DNA of 64,000 bases from Lysinibacillus contaminans (GTDB lineage Bacteria; Bacillota; Bacilli; Bacillales_A; Planococcaceae), in the NCBI RefSeq assembly GCF_001278945.1, contig NZ_LGRV01000003.1, positions 1,426,001 through 1,490,000 on the forward strand. Reading direction: 5' to 3'. The position numbers and the translations under genes are program-made. Numbering within the stretch: position 1 is the stretch's first letter; each line of letters begins with the position of its first letter. Positions 8,682 through 17,134 of this stretch are shown here, in pieces. Below the pieces are notes generated by a model that was not told the DNA's origin, did not search any database, and worked only from the letters and a program-made list of their open reading frames with translations.

Positions 8682-9442
8682 CGTAAAATCACCTTCTCAA
8701 GCCACTTTGTTCCCACCTTGTAAAGCAGAAAGTAGCCTATTACAAAAGCTAGCCCTTCTACAACATAGAAGGATCCCATAATGATGAAGTATGATGAACC
8801 ATTCGACTGCGGTAGAAACTTAGATAGTACCTCTGTAGAAATTTCTCCGTGATAAAAAATGTTCTCATAAACCTTACTTTCGTTAAATTCAGTCCATAAT
8901 TTCATAATAAGAATAAAGCTGCCTATAGAAATGATGAAAGCAAATCGCCCAAAACGTTTTTTCAAATAGACATTAAGAGCAAAAAATAATAAGACAATCA
9001 GAATCAACATGCATTGCATAATAAATAAAGTTGCAACGGTCATAAAGTGCAGAAATGATAGCTGCAGAAAAGATGACTCATCGAAGTCTTGTGATGGAAA
9101 AAGACCAATGACTGAAAAAATAGTAATAAAAACCGTGCTACTAGTAAGTGTAAAAACGAATTTCACCCCAACTAACTGAGCAATTGAACTCGTTGAATGG
9201 AGCCATATCTCTTTCGTCTTTAAGCCATTATGAAGACTTGCTAGAAATTGAATGACTACAAAAAAAGTACCCAGCACCAAAACCCAGCTTGTAAAGAGTA
9301 AGCGAGGATCGGTTATATCAATCCGCTGATCTAAAAAATACTCACCACAATAAATAAAAATCAACCCAACAACTATTGCCACCAACCACCATGATCGATA
9401 AAGCACCCATTCCTTTCTCAATAAACCTATAAATTTTTTCAA
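8678..9442 (-). CDS. ABC transporter membrane protein, first gene of the operon
   Basis: A 254-residue integral membrane protein with about six spans and the N-terminal LLRKEWVLYRSWWLVAIVV typical of ABC-2 permeases. TTG at 9442 is taken as the start since GAGGTGG lies seven bases before it; the first ATG at 9484 would lie inside the operator. It leads the operon that continues through the GntR gene, the two ATPases and the second permease. Confidence 0.75.
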   Translation of the reverse strand: MKKFIGLLRKEWVLYRSWWLVAIVVGLIFIYCGEYFLDQRIDITDPRLLFTSWVLVLGTFFVVIQFLASLHNGLKTKEIWLHSTSSIAQLVGVKFVFTLTSSTVFITIFSVIGLFPSQDFDESSFLQLSFLHFMTVATLFIMQCMLILIVLLFFALNVYLKKRFGRFAFIISIGSFILIMKLWTEFNESKVYENIFYHGEISTEVLSKFLPQSNGSSYFIIMGSFYVVEGLAFVIGYFLLYKVGTKWLEKVILR

Positions 9443-9454
9443 TGTTACCACCTC

Positions 9455-9492
9455 ATGTAATAGTGTACTAGTTAGATAGTACACTATTACAT
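9455..9492 (-). promoter_or_regulatory. 38-bp palindromic operator of the GntR/ABC operon
   Basis: Two perfect 16-base arms, ATGTAATAGTGTACTA and its complement, surround a six-base spacer GTTAGA. The arms contain AGTGTA and TACACT half-sites 12 bases apart, very like the YtrA operator of B. subtilis (from memory AGTGTA...TACACT). The site lies 13 bases upstream of the first start codon, where a bound repressor would block transcription. Confidence 0.8.
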
Positions 9493-9639
9493 TTAATTTG
9501 GCAATAATTAGCGTTTATTATATTATTAGTTAATGAATCTAAAATAAGGTTCAAAAAAACAAAGGCTAGCGCACCATTCACGGCAAAAAAAGGGTTCTAC
9601 CCACTTGAGTAGACTTCTTAGTTAGCTGTTTTTTCATTT

Positions 9640-9681
9640 ATTAAATTACAGATTGCATTGTCGGATAATCTGTAATTTAAT
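9640..9681. repeat. perfect 15-bp inverted repeat
   Basis: ATTAAATTACAGATT and its exact complement are separated by 12 bases. No run of T follows, so it is not an ordinary terminator. Confidence 0.6.
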
Positions 9682-9882
9682 TGCTCCCACATCGTTCTCC
9701 AGACACCGCAAACCATTAGACAAGTGCTGAATTGTCTGCCTATGATTCTATCGAGCCAAACATTTGATATTAGTGACTGTAGAGTGATTTGTTTGTTTTT
9801 ACTTTAATTTATCGTAAGCTTTTGGTTAATTCATTGTGGTTATCTAAAAATATCAATCAATATCTAGTGGATCTGCAGCTTT

Positions 9883-9930
9883 AAACAGAGTTGGTGCTAC
9901 AACATTCTATAGCGTCAACTCTGTTTTTTT
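9883..9930 (+). terminator. orphan plus-strand terminator
   Basis: AAACAGAGTTG pairs with CAACTCTGTTT and is followed by a T run. No plus-strand gene lies upstream in this gap, which suggests an unannotated transcript ending here. Confidence 0.6.
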
Positions 9931-9997
9931 GTTTCTCTGTAAAACGAGTTATACAAAATCAATGTAAAACGAACTTCTTCATCTGATTTTAAGCTTC

Positions 9998-10044
9998 TGC
10001 TAAATCTCCTATTCAATAGATTTCATCTTATAGGAGATTTAGCA
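9998..10044. terminator. 15-bp hairpin downstream of the patatin gene
   Basis: TGCTAAATCTCCTAT and its exact complement with a 17-base loop, 35 bases beyond the patatin stop codon. The T tracts on both sides are weak, so terminator function is likely but not certain. Confidence 0.5.
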
Positions 10045-10078
10045 ATTTTACGTCGCCCGAATAGATTACCCGCATCAT

Positions 10079-10936
10079 TCATTTTAAAAATTTCTTCAGT
10101 GCATCTATCTGCTGCGTTGCTTGCTCATACCCCATCTCATAATTGGAGCGCATTCGTGCTTTATCCTTTTCAAAGCTGTTTAACGCTGCTGACGGACGAA
10201 AAATAAATGCCTTCCCTTCCGCTTCAAGTTTTTCGCAATATTCAAGTGAGGCATTATAATGATCTGCTCGCTTTTCCATGCTTTTCACTAAATTAGGATA
10301 ACGTTTTGAGAGTAGTTTCATCGCCCACTTGCTTTGTCTATCCATCTCTTTACGGTAGCCTTTCGGGCGTGTTAACACGAGCACATGCTTCTCAAATCCT
10401 TTTTCAATTCCATGCTGAATTGGAATGGGCTCTGCTAATCCCCCGTCAAAATAGGGTGTATCGTTTAATTTGATTTCAGGAAATAACACTGGGATGGCAC
10501 ACGTCGCACGTAACATCATACACTCTCTATCCATTTCTTGTGCATTCATATATTCTACTTGCCCAGTTGTTGCATTGGTCACACCAAACAACAACGTCCC
10601 CTCATACTTTTGATAGGTATCCCAATCAAAAATATCCAACTGATTTGGAATTACATTATAGGCAAAATCGAGCCCAAACAAACTCTTTTCCTTAAGGAAA
10701 TTTTTAACCCCCATATAACGCTTATCATGACGATAATCCACCAAGACACGTAACGAGCGCTCCTTTTGCTGTGATACATACGAGCAAGCATTAATGGCAC
10801 CTGCCGAAATCGCCACAACATATGGCATCATAATGTCCTGCTCTAAAAAAGCATCTAGTACACCTGACGTAAACAGCGTGCGAAACGTCCCTCCCTCTAA
10901 GATTAGACTTGTATTTTCTACATTCACCTGAAGCAT
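10079..10936 (-). CDS. patatin-like phospholipase family protein
   Basis: A 285-residue protein of the patatin/YjjU type, a serine lipid acyl hydrolase fold using a Ser-Asp dyad. Visible elements are the oxyanion loop LEGGTFRTLFTSGVLD near residue 13, the nucleophile elbow AISAGAIN near residue 43 (an Ala replaces the usual first Gly of GxSxG) and the YFDGGLAEPIPI segment near residue 165 that supplies the catalytic Asp. There is no signal peptide, so it is probably cytoplasmic or peripheral. It is monocistronic. Confidence 0.85.
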   Translation of the reverse strand: MLQVNVENTSLILEGGTFRTLFTSGVLDAFLEQDIMMPYVVAISAGAINACSYVSQQKERSLRVLVDYRHDKRYMGVKNFLKEKSLFGLDFAYNVIPNQLDIFDWDTYQKYEGTLLFGVTNATTGQVEYMNAQEMDRECMMLRATCAIPVLFPEIKLNDTPYFDGGLAEPIPIQHGIEKGFEKHVLVLTRPKGYRKEMDRQSKWAMKLLSKRYPNLVKSMEKRADHYNASLEYCEKLEAEGKAFIFRPSAALNSFEKDKARMRSNYEMGYEQATQQIDALKKFLK

Positions 10937-11191
10937 ACCATCACTCTTTCACTTTATATTCCATTTATATTTTACAGGAATAGTTGTTTATTTTCTTGAT
11001 TAATACGAACCTTTTATCCACTACTAGCGTTCAAACCTCAAATGGGATGTGGAAATGTTTAACTATTATTATCATTTGAAATACAGAGCACTGTATCTAG
11101 ATTTATGGATTTTTTGTCGTTGGTTTGGTGCTTGTGCTATTTAGCAGCATCCATCCTTTAAGCAATACATGGCCTATGCATTAAGAGCTTT

Positions 11192-11234
11192 TGATAACCC
11201 AAGTTGCGCTATGCTTGGGTTATCACCTATTTTT
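11192..11234 (+). terminator. hairpin with short T run
   Basis: TGATAACCCAAG and its exact complement with a ten-base loop, then CCTATTTTT. It lies in the region of decayed membrane ORFs; the gene it once served is not identifiable. Confidence 0.5.
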
Positions 11235-11248
11235 GTGTGGCTACTAGT

Positions 11249-11820
11249 GTGATAATCGCTTTTTTTATCTTCATTGTTAGCTATATATTTGAACTTTTCT
11301 TTAAAATGACGTCTATTTCTATCGCAATTAAAAAATGGGTTTGGTTTTTGTTAGTAATAAACTTTACCTAAACGATATTTATTTCCATGACACATATAGC
11401 GAACTTATACTATTAAGGATTCTTCACCAAGATGCTACCCTACTTAATCTGGTTGGTTTATGGCATATTGACTTTAAGGTATTTTAGAAATAAACTGCTT
11501 GATATTCAGCTAAGTGGCAAGGAATCTTGAATCATGACGAATAAAAAAACACATTTGTATTTGATTATCATTTCTTTAATTATCTTTGTGTATGTATAGT
11601 TTGGTGAATTGTTTTTTAATCACGTTATTTTGAGTACTAACTCAACTGAGATTTTTTTCATTACGATAACAGCTATGTTTTATTTACATGCGTCATTACT
11701 TATCTCTACGCAAAGAAATTCAAAAAATCAAGGACAACAAGTCAAATGATTATAGCTTTAATTATTACAGGCGTACCTGTTGCTTCTTTAACATTCTTAA
11801 ATATTCTAGCTTATTGGTAA
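11249..11820 (+). pseudogene. string of decayed small membrane ORFs
   Basis: Four short consecutive plus-strand frames, all hydrophobic: 11249-11371 (40 codons), 11432-11530 (32 codons), 11534-11749 (interrupted by TAG at 11597) and 11746-11820 (24 codons, overlapping the previous stop as TGA/ATG). The last three are spaced as in an operon (TGA-atc-ATG, then an overlap), but none is long enough for a known family, and the third carries an in-frame stop between two plausible halves. I read this as the remnant of an operon of small membrane proteins. The original function is not recognisable. Confidence 0.4.
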
Positions 11821-11905
11821 GCGATTAAGTAAAGGTATTCTTATTGAAGATTCACCACTTGAAAATAAATTTATAATAGCAATATCGTTTAAAATTACAA
11901 AGCTT

Positions 11906-11938
11906 AAAAAGCGTATCCATCTTAACTGGACACGCTTT
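11906..11938 (-). terminator. AAAGCGT..TGGACACGCTTT hairpin, copy 1
   Basis: A near-perfect stem whose minus-strand form is followed by TTTTTAAG. A closely related copy is at 14216-14248. No minus-strand gene lies immediately upstream, so it appears displaced. Confidence 0.5.
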
Positions 11939-12015
11939 GATATTAGTCACCCCTTGAGAAATCTTCATTTAAGTTAATTGAGATGAAATTAGTTCGAAGT
12001 AGGAGGATTTAAATA

Positions 12016-12447
12016 TTGAACAAATACATTCGTTCGTCAGTTTACATTATACTTTTGACAAATATTTTTATCATTTGTATAGCTCAAAGTTTCTATGCTT
12101 TGATGGAAGTAGACAAAAATCTTTTCTTCGTTCCTGTAGTTATTGTGTCTATTAATTTTATCCTTTGGTTAAGTAACTTTAGAATCAAATTCTATCAGCA
12201 TTGGATTTTTGCTTACATCGGTTTCTTTTGTTCCATTTTCATTTTCTATTTTATTCATTATATTAATATAGATATATCAGAGTGGAATGATTTCCCCCCT
12301 GGTGAAGCATATTGGGATTTATTTTTATTCGTCTTCATTACCTCAGTATTTCAGCTAATTGTTTTATTAACTCTAAACCTTTTTACATATTTATTTTATA
12401 AAGGAGCTTCCTATCTATTTAAAAGAAAATTAGGGAGTGGCAAATAA
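12016..12447 (+). CDS. four-helix membrane protein, unknown
   Basis: A 143-residue protein beginning at TTG behind AGGAGGATTTAAATA. Four hydrophobic spans are seen near residues 8-28, 38-55, 63-85 and 100-130, with a lysine-rich C-terminus. An acidic, proline-containing loop (DISEWNDFPPGEAYWD) separates spans three and four. No family is recognised. It converges with the ADP-ribosylglycohydrolase gene, whose stop is 17 bases away. Confidence 0.65.
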   Translation: MNKYIRSSVYIILLTNIFIICIAQSFYALMEVDKNLFFVPVVIVSINFILWLSNFRIKFYQHWIFAYIGFFCSIFIFYFIHYINIDISEWNDFPPGEAYWDLFLFVFITSVFQLIVLLTLNLFTYLFYKGASYLFKRKLGSGK

Positions 12448-12463
12448 ACATTTTCCTATCATT

Positions 12464-13744
12464 CTATTCTCTTTCAAAAATCCAATCTACTAAAGCCAAA
12501 CTTTCCAATTCTTGCAGTTGCTCATCTGTAAAATAATGTTCTATTCCTTGGAATCTTTTATTCATGTGATCTATCATTATTAAAAGCCAATCTAATTCAT
12601 GTAAAATCAATAATGTAGGTGCGCCTAAATCAAGAAGACGTCTTGAGCGTCTATAGCTTTGTTCAAGCTGACACCAAGTATTTAGTTCTTTGTCATATTC
12701 AGGGTTTTCTTCATGAAGAGTAATCCTACATAAATAGATGTTTTTCTTAATAGAATCCATGATTGTTGCTTTTTCTACGGATTGGGATTCTTGTTCTATC
12801 CATTTGTATAATTGATTTGTTTGAGTTTCTAATTCTAAAAGATTTGTTTTTGATCTTTCTTTTAATAGTTCAGTATTTTCATCCCTAATTTCAAATAATA
12901 CTTCAGCCAGTACTTCGAGATTATGTCTTTCTACTAATTTTTCGCAATACATTTCCGGTAAGTTACTAAATCCAACTTCTAATCCTTTTAAACCTCCTGC
13001 AATTGCAGCAACTGTATCACTGTCATGGCCCATATTTGTAGCACCTATGACAACTTCTTCGAATGTTTCACAGTTCATAAGCCAAAATAATACCCACTTC
13101 AAAGTATGAACGACATAGCCATCCGGCGCGCAGTCAGGTTCTTCATCGAAGTTGGAATCATACCTAGTATCTTTTATTTCAGCTTTAATAGCAGATTGTA
13201 GGTATTCCCCTTCTAGAAGCCGTCGAGCAATGCGATTGTAAATAACACACGCCTCGGATGCCAAGTCGTCATAATGCGTTATTTTTGATTGAAGAACGCT
13301 TATCTCATCTATCTTTGTTTTGTCTGAGTATGCTAAAACAACTGGCAAACACCTCATGAGGCTGCCATTCCCTGCACTTCTACCATCCAATTTATAATGC
13401 GTTTCTGCTGCTGCTTTAAACCAATCACCCTCATAGTTTTCAAAAACCGTTCGGGTCGTAATACCGATATCTTTCGGATTTGTTTTCTCCCAATATAAAA
13501 ATTGCTTCCCTATTTCCTCTATAGGGTTATTTGAGTTAGCCATGATTCCTTTAAGAACAGCTATCATTATGGCAGTATCGTCGGTCGTTTCACCTGGTTT
13601 TAACGCCCAAATGCCTCCTCCAATAATCTCAGTAACCCTTCCATATTTCTCTTGGATTTCTTCCTTTGTCATAAATTCAGTTGTCCCGCCTAATGCATCC
13701 CCTATAGCAACTCCAAAAAGCCCACCTTTAATTTTATCGAGCAA
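12464..13744 (-). CDS. ADP-ribosylglycohydrolase family protein with C-terminal extension
   Basis: A 426-residue protein. Residues 1-275 are a complete ADP-ribosylglycohydrolase domain, an all-helical binuclear-Mg enzyme that removes ADP-ribose from proteins or small molecules. Metal-binding motifs are present: GVAIGDALGG near residue 11, GETTDDTAIM near residue 51 and GHDSDTVAAIAGGLKG near residue 238. The remaining 150 residues form a helical extension I do not recognise (two segments rich in Leu and Arg). It starts at TTG 13744 behind GGAGG. No partner ADP-ribosyltransferase is visible nearby. Confidence 0.88.
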   Translation of the reverse strand: MLDKIKGGLFGVAIGDALGGTTEFMTKEEIQEKYGRVTEIIGGGIWALKPGETTDDTAIMIAVLKGIMANSNNPIEEIGKQFLYWEKTNPKDIGITTRTVFENYEGDWFKAAAETHYKLDGRSAGNGSLMRCLPVVLAYSDKTKIDEISVLQSKITHYDDLASEACVIYNRIARRLLEGEYLQSAIKAEIKDTRYDSNFDEEPDCAPDGYVVHTLKWVLFWLMNCETFEEVVIGATNMGHDSDTVAAIAGGLKGLEVGFSNLPEMYCEKLVERHNLEVLAEVLFEIRDENTELLKERSKTNLLELETQTNQLYKWIEQESQSVEKATIMDSIKKNIYLCRITLHEENPEYDKELNTWCQLEQSYRRSRRLLDLGAPTLLILHELDWLLIMIDHMNKRFQGIEHYFTDEQLQELESLALVDWIFERE

Positions 13745-14215
13745 TAGCAGACCTCCATTCTTCTAGTATAGGTATTTAAAGCCTACCTACCATTAAATTC
13801 GTTCTCAGCATTCAGATATAAGATACTGGCATCTTCTATTCTCTTTAAATGTCCAATAAGTCCTTAATTTCATCATTCTATAATAGTATTTAGGATAGTA
13901 GCTTGATAAAAACAATATCATTCATTTAATTCTCTAATATATGCATTTCAAATTTTTTAATCACCACTTTTTTCTATCAACAAGAGATCAAACAATTTTA
14001 ACTAAAAGTATTGTATCCATCATATTAGTCTATGCTAAAATCACTTTAGCAAAATACGTTATTTTATATTAAATACATTCAAAGTAATCACACAAATAAG
14101 CAAGTAATTAATTCCGTTTAAGAATGAATTCGATACTCCAATGGAAAGACATCTGTTTTTTAATTTATCTCTCGGATTCTCAATCAATAGATTACATCCA
14201 TGCTAGGCGCACATA
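13745..14215. other. AT-rich intergenic region
   Basis: About 470 bases with stops in all frames and no clear hairpin or promoter. Nothing can be assigned. Confidence 0.4.
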
Positions 14216-14248
14216 AAAAGCGTCTCCACTTTAATTGGACACGCTTTG
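14216..14248 (-). terminator. AAAGCGT..TGGACACGCTTT hairpin, copy 2
   Basis: The same hairpin family as at 11906-11938. On the minus strand it follows the stop of the gene at 14260-14541 by about 12 bases and ends in TTTTTATG, so it is that gene's terminator. Confidence 0.7.
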
Positions 14249-14259
14249 GCAATTTTTAT

Positions 14260-14541
14260 TTACAGGTTTGCTTTTACCATTCTTATTTCCTTGATAAAAC
14301 CAATAATTGTTCTGGATAATAGACTAATCCACAGTATCGTACCTAACACTAGTAAGACACGTGATAACCCACGTAAAGACCATTCAAAAAAAGCCTCTGG
14401 TATTGTAAATAAATTCATATACAAGTTGAATCCCATTAGTAATACAATATAAACACCAATACATAAGGTAGAACCGAAGATACAGGAGCTTATCACAGCA
14501 CCAACAAAAGTAGCTAGAGCAAAAATACAGCGCGAAATCAT
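14260..14541 (-). CDS. small membrane protein, unknown
   Basis: A 93-residue protein with three hydrophobic spans (about residues 5-20, 22-42 and 60-82) and a charged C-terminal tail. No family is recognised. Only the hydrophobicity pattern and the well-placed terminator support it; the ribosome site before the ATG at 14541 is weak (GATAAGGGCGATG). Confidence 0.4.
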   Translation of the reverse strand: MISRCIFALATFVGAVISSCIFGSTLCIGVYIVLLMGFNLYMNLFTIPEAFFEWSLRGLSRVLLVLGTILWISLLSRTIIGFIKEIRMVKANL

Positions 14542-14726
14542 CGCCCTTATCTAACTAAAACGCTGGCTATCATCAAGAAGTTCTGCGAATGAAGCTATGT
14601 TTAATCTCTAATTTTCATCAACACTTAAACCTACTTAACCTTTTATAACCCCGATAAAGGTTTTTTTCGTGTTAAACTATTATTTATTGAAAAATAATTT
14701 GAAAATTGCGAAAAAAGGGTGGTTAT

Positions 14727-15080
14727 TTGAACGAACTATATACGAAATATGCGAAATACGTTTCGTTAATATGTCTGATTATCGGACTGATTTATGCGGG
14801 CATTCCAGACGTTGTTAAATCTGTATTCATTTATGAGTATGGTGTATTTTTTGGAATAGCTTATCTACTTTTTATCCTTCGAGACTTTTTTAATCCTAGT
14901 AAGAAAATAGTGGCTGCATTAACGATAGCGAATATCATTAGTGCCTTTATCTTATTCATCACAGCAGTTTACTTTAAAGATGTGTTTTCAACCATTTTTT
15001 CCGCAACAATGTGTATTGGAATCAGTTTCGCCTTCTATTTAGAAAGTAAGAAAGACCATAAAAACAAGCAAAAGGCTTAA
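14727..15080 (+). CDS. small membrane protein, unknown
   Basis: A 117-residue hydrophobic protein with four spans near residues 10-27, 35-53, 63-82 and 85-104 and a lysine-rich C-terminus. The start is placed at the TTG of NELYTKYAKY because AGGGTGG lies just upstream; the open frame begins at 14706. It is monocistronic and closed by a strong terminator overlapping its last codons. Confidence 0.65.
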   Translation: MNELYTKYAKYVSLICLIIGLIYAGIPDVVKSVFIYEYGVFFGIAYLLFILRDFFNPSKKIVAALTIANIISAFILFITAVYFKDVFSTIFSATMCIGISFAFYLESKKDHKNKQKA

Positions 15081-15099
15081 TACCTTCTGCTTGTTTTTA
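15061..15099 (+). terminator. terminator of the 14727 gene
   Basis: AAAACAAGCA and TGCTTGTTTTT form the outer stem with AAGG/CCTT inside, overlapping the stop codon. Confidence 0.8.
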
Positions 15100-15109
15100 T
15101 TGTTATTAA

Positions 15110-15370
15110 TTATTTACGGAACGAATATTTATTTCGAATCTCCGTAGTAGAGGAGTTACCATTAGCACTATTATAAATCCAATATTGCGTATTTGTAATG
15201 ATATACGATACTTTCTCATCTGCACATGCCTGTGTAACTCGTGCCAATTGAGCAGCATCTGGGTCTTTGATAAACATTGCAATTAGTCCCAATACACTCA
15301 AAGAGAGACCTGTATCTCGTAATTTGTTAGCAATAAGTCTACATTCGCTCCTCTTTACTTGGTTAATCAC
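15110..15370 (-). CDS. small hypothetical protein
   Basis: An 86-residue frame starting at GTG 15370, with a short hydrophobic stretch (LSLSVLGLIAMFI, about residues 22-34) and an Asn/Ser-rich tail. No ribosome site of quality precedes the GTG and it begins nine bases after the efeU terminator. Residue composition looks protein-like, but I recognise nothing. It may be a real short gene or chance. Confidence 0.3.
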   Translation of the reverse strand: MINQVKRSECRLIANKLRDTGLSLSVLGLIAMFIKDPDAAQLARVTQACADEKVSYIITNTQYWIYNSANGNSSTTEIRNKYSFRK

Positions 15371-15378
15371 GTCATATA

Positions 15379-15407
15379 CAAAAAGGCTGCAGCAAATGCC
15401 ACAGCCC
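15379..15407 (-). terminator. terminator of the efeOBU operon
   Basis: On the minus strand GGCTG...CAGCC is followed by TTTTTG, six bases past the efeU stop. Confidence 0.75.
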
Positions 15408-15412
15408 CCGAA

Positions 15413-17134
15413 CTATTTTTCTTGTTTCTTCTTATATAAAACTGTTACGACAACTAGAATCGGTAAAATCCCTTGTCCAACGATCGTTTCTACTGTTGGG
15501 TAGAAGCCAATTGAGCTGATAACTGGTAAACCATCCACGATTGTTGTAGAAATTTTGTCCGTTAATTGCAATGTATGCAAGCTGACACCAATAATTTTAA
15601 ACGCCAACACATAAATTAATACTGTTGCCACAGCGAAAAACTTATGAATTGGAATTTTCCCGCTCGCTTTAAATAATAAGACTGCAAATACAGCTAACAG
15701 CACAAATGCCACAACAATCCCTAACACGAATTGTGATGTTTCCATTTTTGGTGCAATTCCTGCATAAAACACTAGTGTTTCTGCCCCTTCACGGAAAACG
15801 GATAAGAAGCTAACCGATGCCATTGCTACTACAGAGCCACTAGAAATTGCTGTGCCCATTTGCTTTGAAATATAACGATTCCAACTTGCCACACTCGATT
15901 TACTGTGGAGCCAAATGCCGACCCCGATCATCATCGCAGCGGCAAGTAAGCCGACGTAGCCTTCCATCACTTCACGGTTTGTATCAATTGTCGCTGAGTT
16001 AAAGATTGTCGACATTAGCACTGCTGCTACAGCTGACAATAAAATTCCGACGGCTGCACCGACAAAAATCCACTTACGCATTGATTTTTGACCAGACTTC
16101 TCTAAAAACGATACTAGCGCCAAAATAATAAGCAGTGCCTCTAAGCCCTCACGCAGTAAAATAAGTGCAGAGTCCCAAAACGTATAATCGGTATCTCCTT
16201 GAATGAGCTCGATCTCTGTTTTAAAGTTGTTCAACTTACTTTTTATGCCCTCTGCATCAACATCCGCCTTCAATAATCCACTAACGATGATTGGCATATC
16301 ACTTTCAATTTTCGTATAGAGACTATTATTTCGCGTCGAAATTTCTAGCTCTACACTCGGCCAAATCGTAATAAATTCACGTATTTTATCGGATGCTGCC
16401 TTGTAATCTCCTTCATCGATAAAATCATTCGCCTCATTAATATAGGCAATCAATGTCGATAATGAATATTCGCCCTCCACGACTTCAGCCGTTTCTTCAC
16501 CAGCAACGAAATCCTCAATCGTTTGCTTCAATTCATCATACTGTGCTTGCATTAACGCTAAATCAGGCGCCTCTGCTGAAATTGTGATACGCAGGAAGGC
16601 CATTTGCGTTTCAATTTGCCCGTACATTGGAATACTTTGCTCACGAACTGGACGTTCATTTTTATTCCATTTAATATTGAATTCTTTATAAGCTGCATCA
16701 ATGGCTTCAACGTCACCACTTGCTAGCGCTTCCTCGAATTCTGCCATTACCGGCTTAAATTTAGTGCCAAATTCCGCGCGTTGTGCCGCTTCATCGACTG
16801 GATTTTCAAGCTTTTCTAAAGAACGTAGTGCATTGGATAATGCCGACAACGCTGTTAGACGTTCTTCCTTAGAAATTGCTTCTTTCGCTTGCGCAAGCAC
16901 TTCATCAACCTTTTCTTTCGCTTTCGTTTCCTCTGACGTTACTAAAGCCCAGTCTGCTGTAAACTGTTCTAGGGCCTGCTCTGCCTCCGCTTCTTTATCC
17001 TGCTTGGTATTCATGAGTGCATCACTAATGGATATGTATAAATGACTATATGACTGCGCTGCCTGCACCGGCACGACTGCCAGTGCTAATAGCAAGCAAA
17101 CAATTACACTACAGCGCGTTAAAAAGTGCTTCAC
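15413..17134 (-). CDS. efeU: EfeU, ferrous/ferric iron permease (FTR1 family)
   Basis: A 573-residue protein with a signal peptide (1-25, cleavage after VQA-A), a long helical extracytoplasmic domain (about 26-300) and an FTR1-type permease domain with seven spans (about 305-570). Both iron-channel motifs are present: REGLEALLIIL near residue 318 and REGAETLVFY near residue 450. It transports iron delivered by EfeO and EfeB across the membrane. It starts at GTG 17134, overlapping the end of efeB by 26 bases. It is the last gene of the operon, under the Fur box at 19282. Confidence 0.93.
   Translation of the reverse strand: MKHFLTRCSVIVCLLLALAVVPVQAAQSYSHLYISISDALMNTKQDKEAEAEQALEQFTADWALVTSEETKAKEKVDEVLAQAKEAISKEERLTALSALSNALRSLEKLENPVDEAAQRAEFGTKFKPVMAEFEEALASGDVEAIDAAYKEFNIKWNKNERPVREQSIPMYGQIETQMAFLRITISAEAPDLALMQAQYDELKQTIEDFVAGEETAEVVEGEYSLSTLIAYINEANDFIDEGDYKAASDKIREFITIWPSVELEISTRNNSLYTKIESDMPIIVSGLLKADVDAEGIKSKLNNFKTEIELIQGDTDYTFWDSALILLREGLEALLIILALVSFLEKSGQKSMRKWIFVGAAVGILLSAVAAVLMSTIFNSATIDTNREVMEGYVGLLAAAMMIGVGIWLHSKSSVASWNRYISKQMGTAISSGSVVAMASVSFLSVFREGAETLVFYAGIAPKMETSQFVLGIVVAFVLLAVFAVLLFKASGKIPIHKFFAVATVLIYVLAFKIIGVSLHTLQLTDKISTTIVDGLPVISSIGFYPTVETIVGQGILPILVVVTVLYKKKQEK

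Larger units (their letters stand above)
9493..10078. other. gene-free region with several hairpins
   Basis: No credible ORF on either strand. It holds a perfect 15-bp inverted repeat (9640-9681), a short hairpin AGACAA/TTGTCT (about 9719-9737), a plus-strand terminator (9883-9930) and another 15-bp hairpin (9998-10044). A small structured RNA is possible. Confidence 0.4.

Noticed and set aside
11192..11225. Hairpin considered as a CRISPR or mobile-element end
   Set aside because: A single 12-bp stem without repeats in series or a transposase nearby; a terminator is the simpler reading.
14246..14452. 68-codon plus-strand frame
   Set aside because: Antisense to the small membrane gene at 14260-14541 and overlapping its terminator.
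15267..15503. 78-codon plus-strand frame
   Set aside because: It crosses the efeU terminator and the 3' end of efeU on the opposite strand, with no ribosome site.
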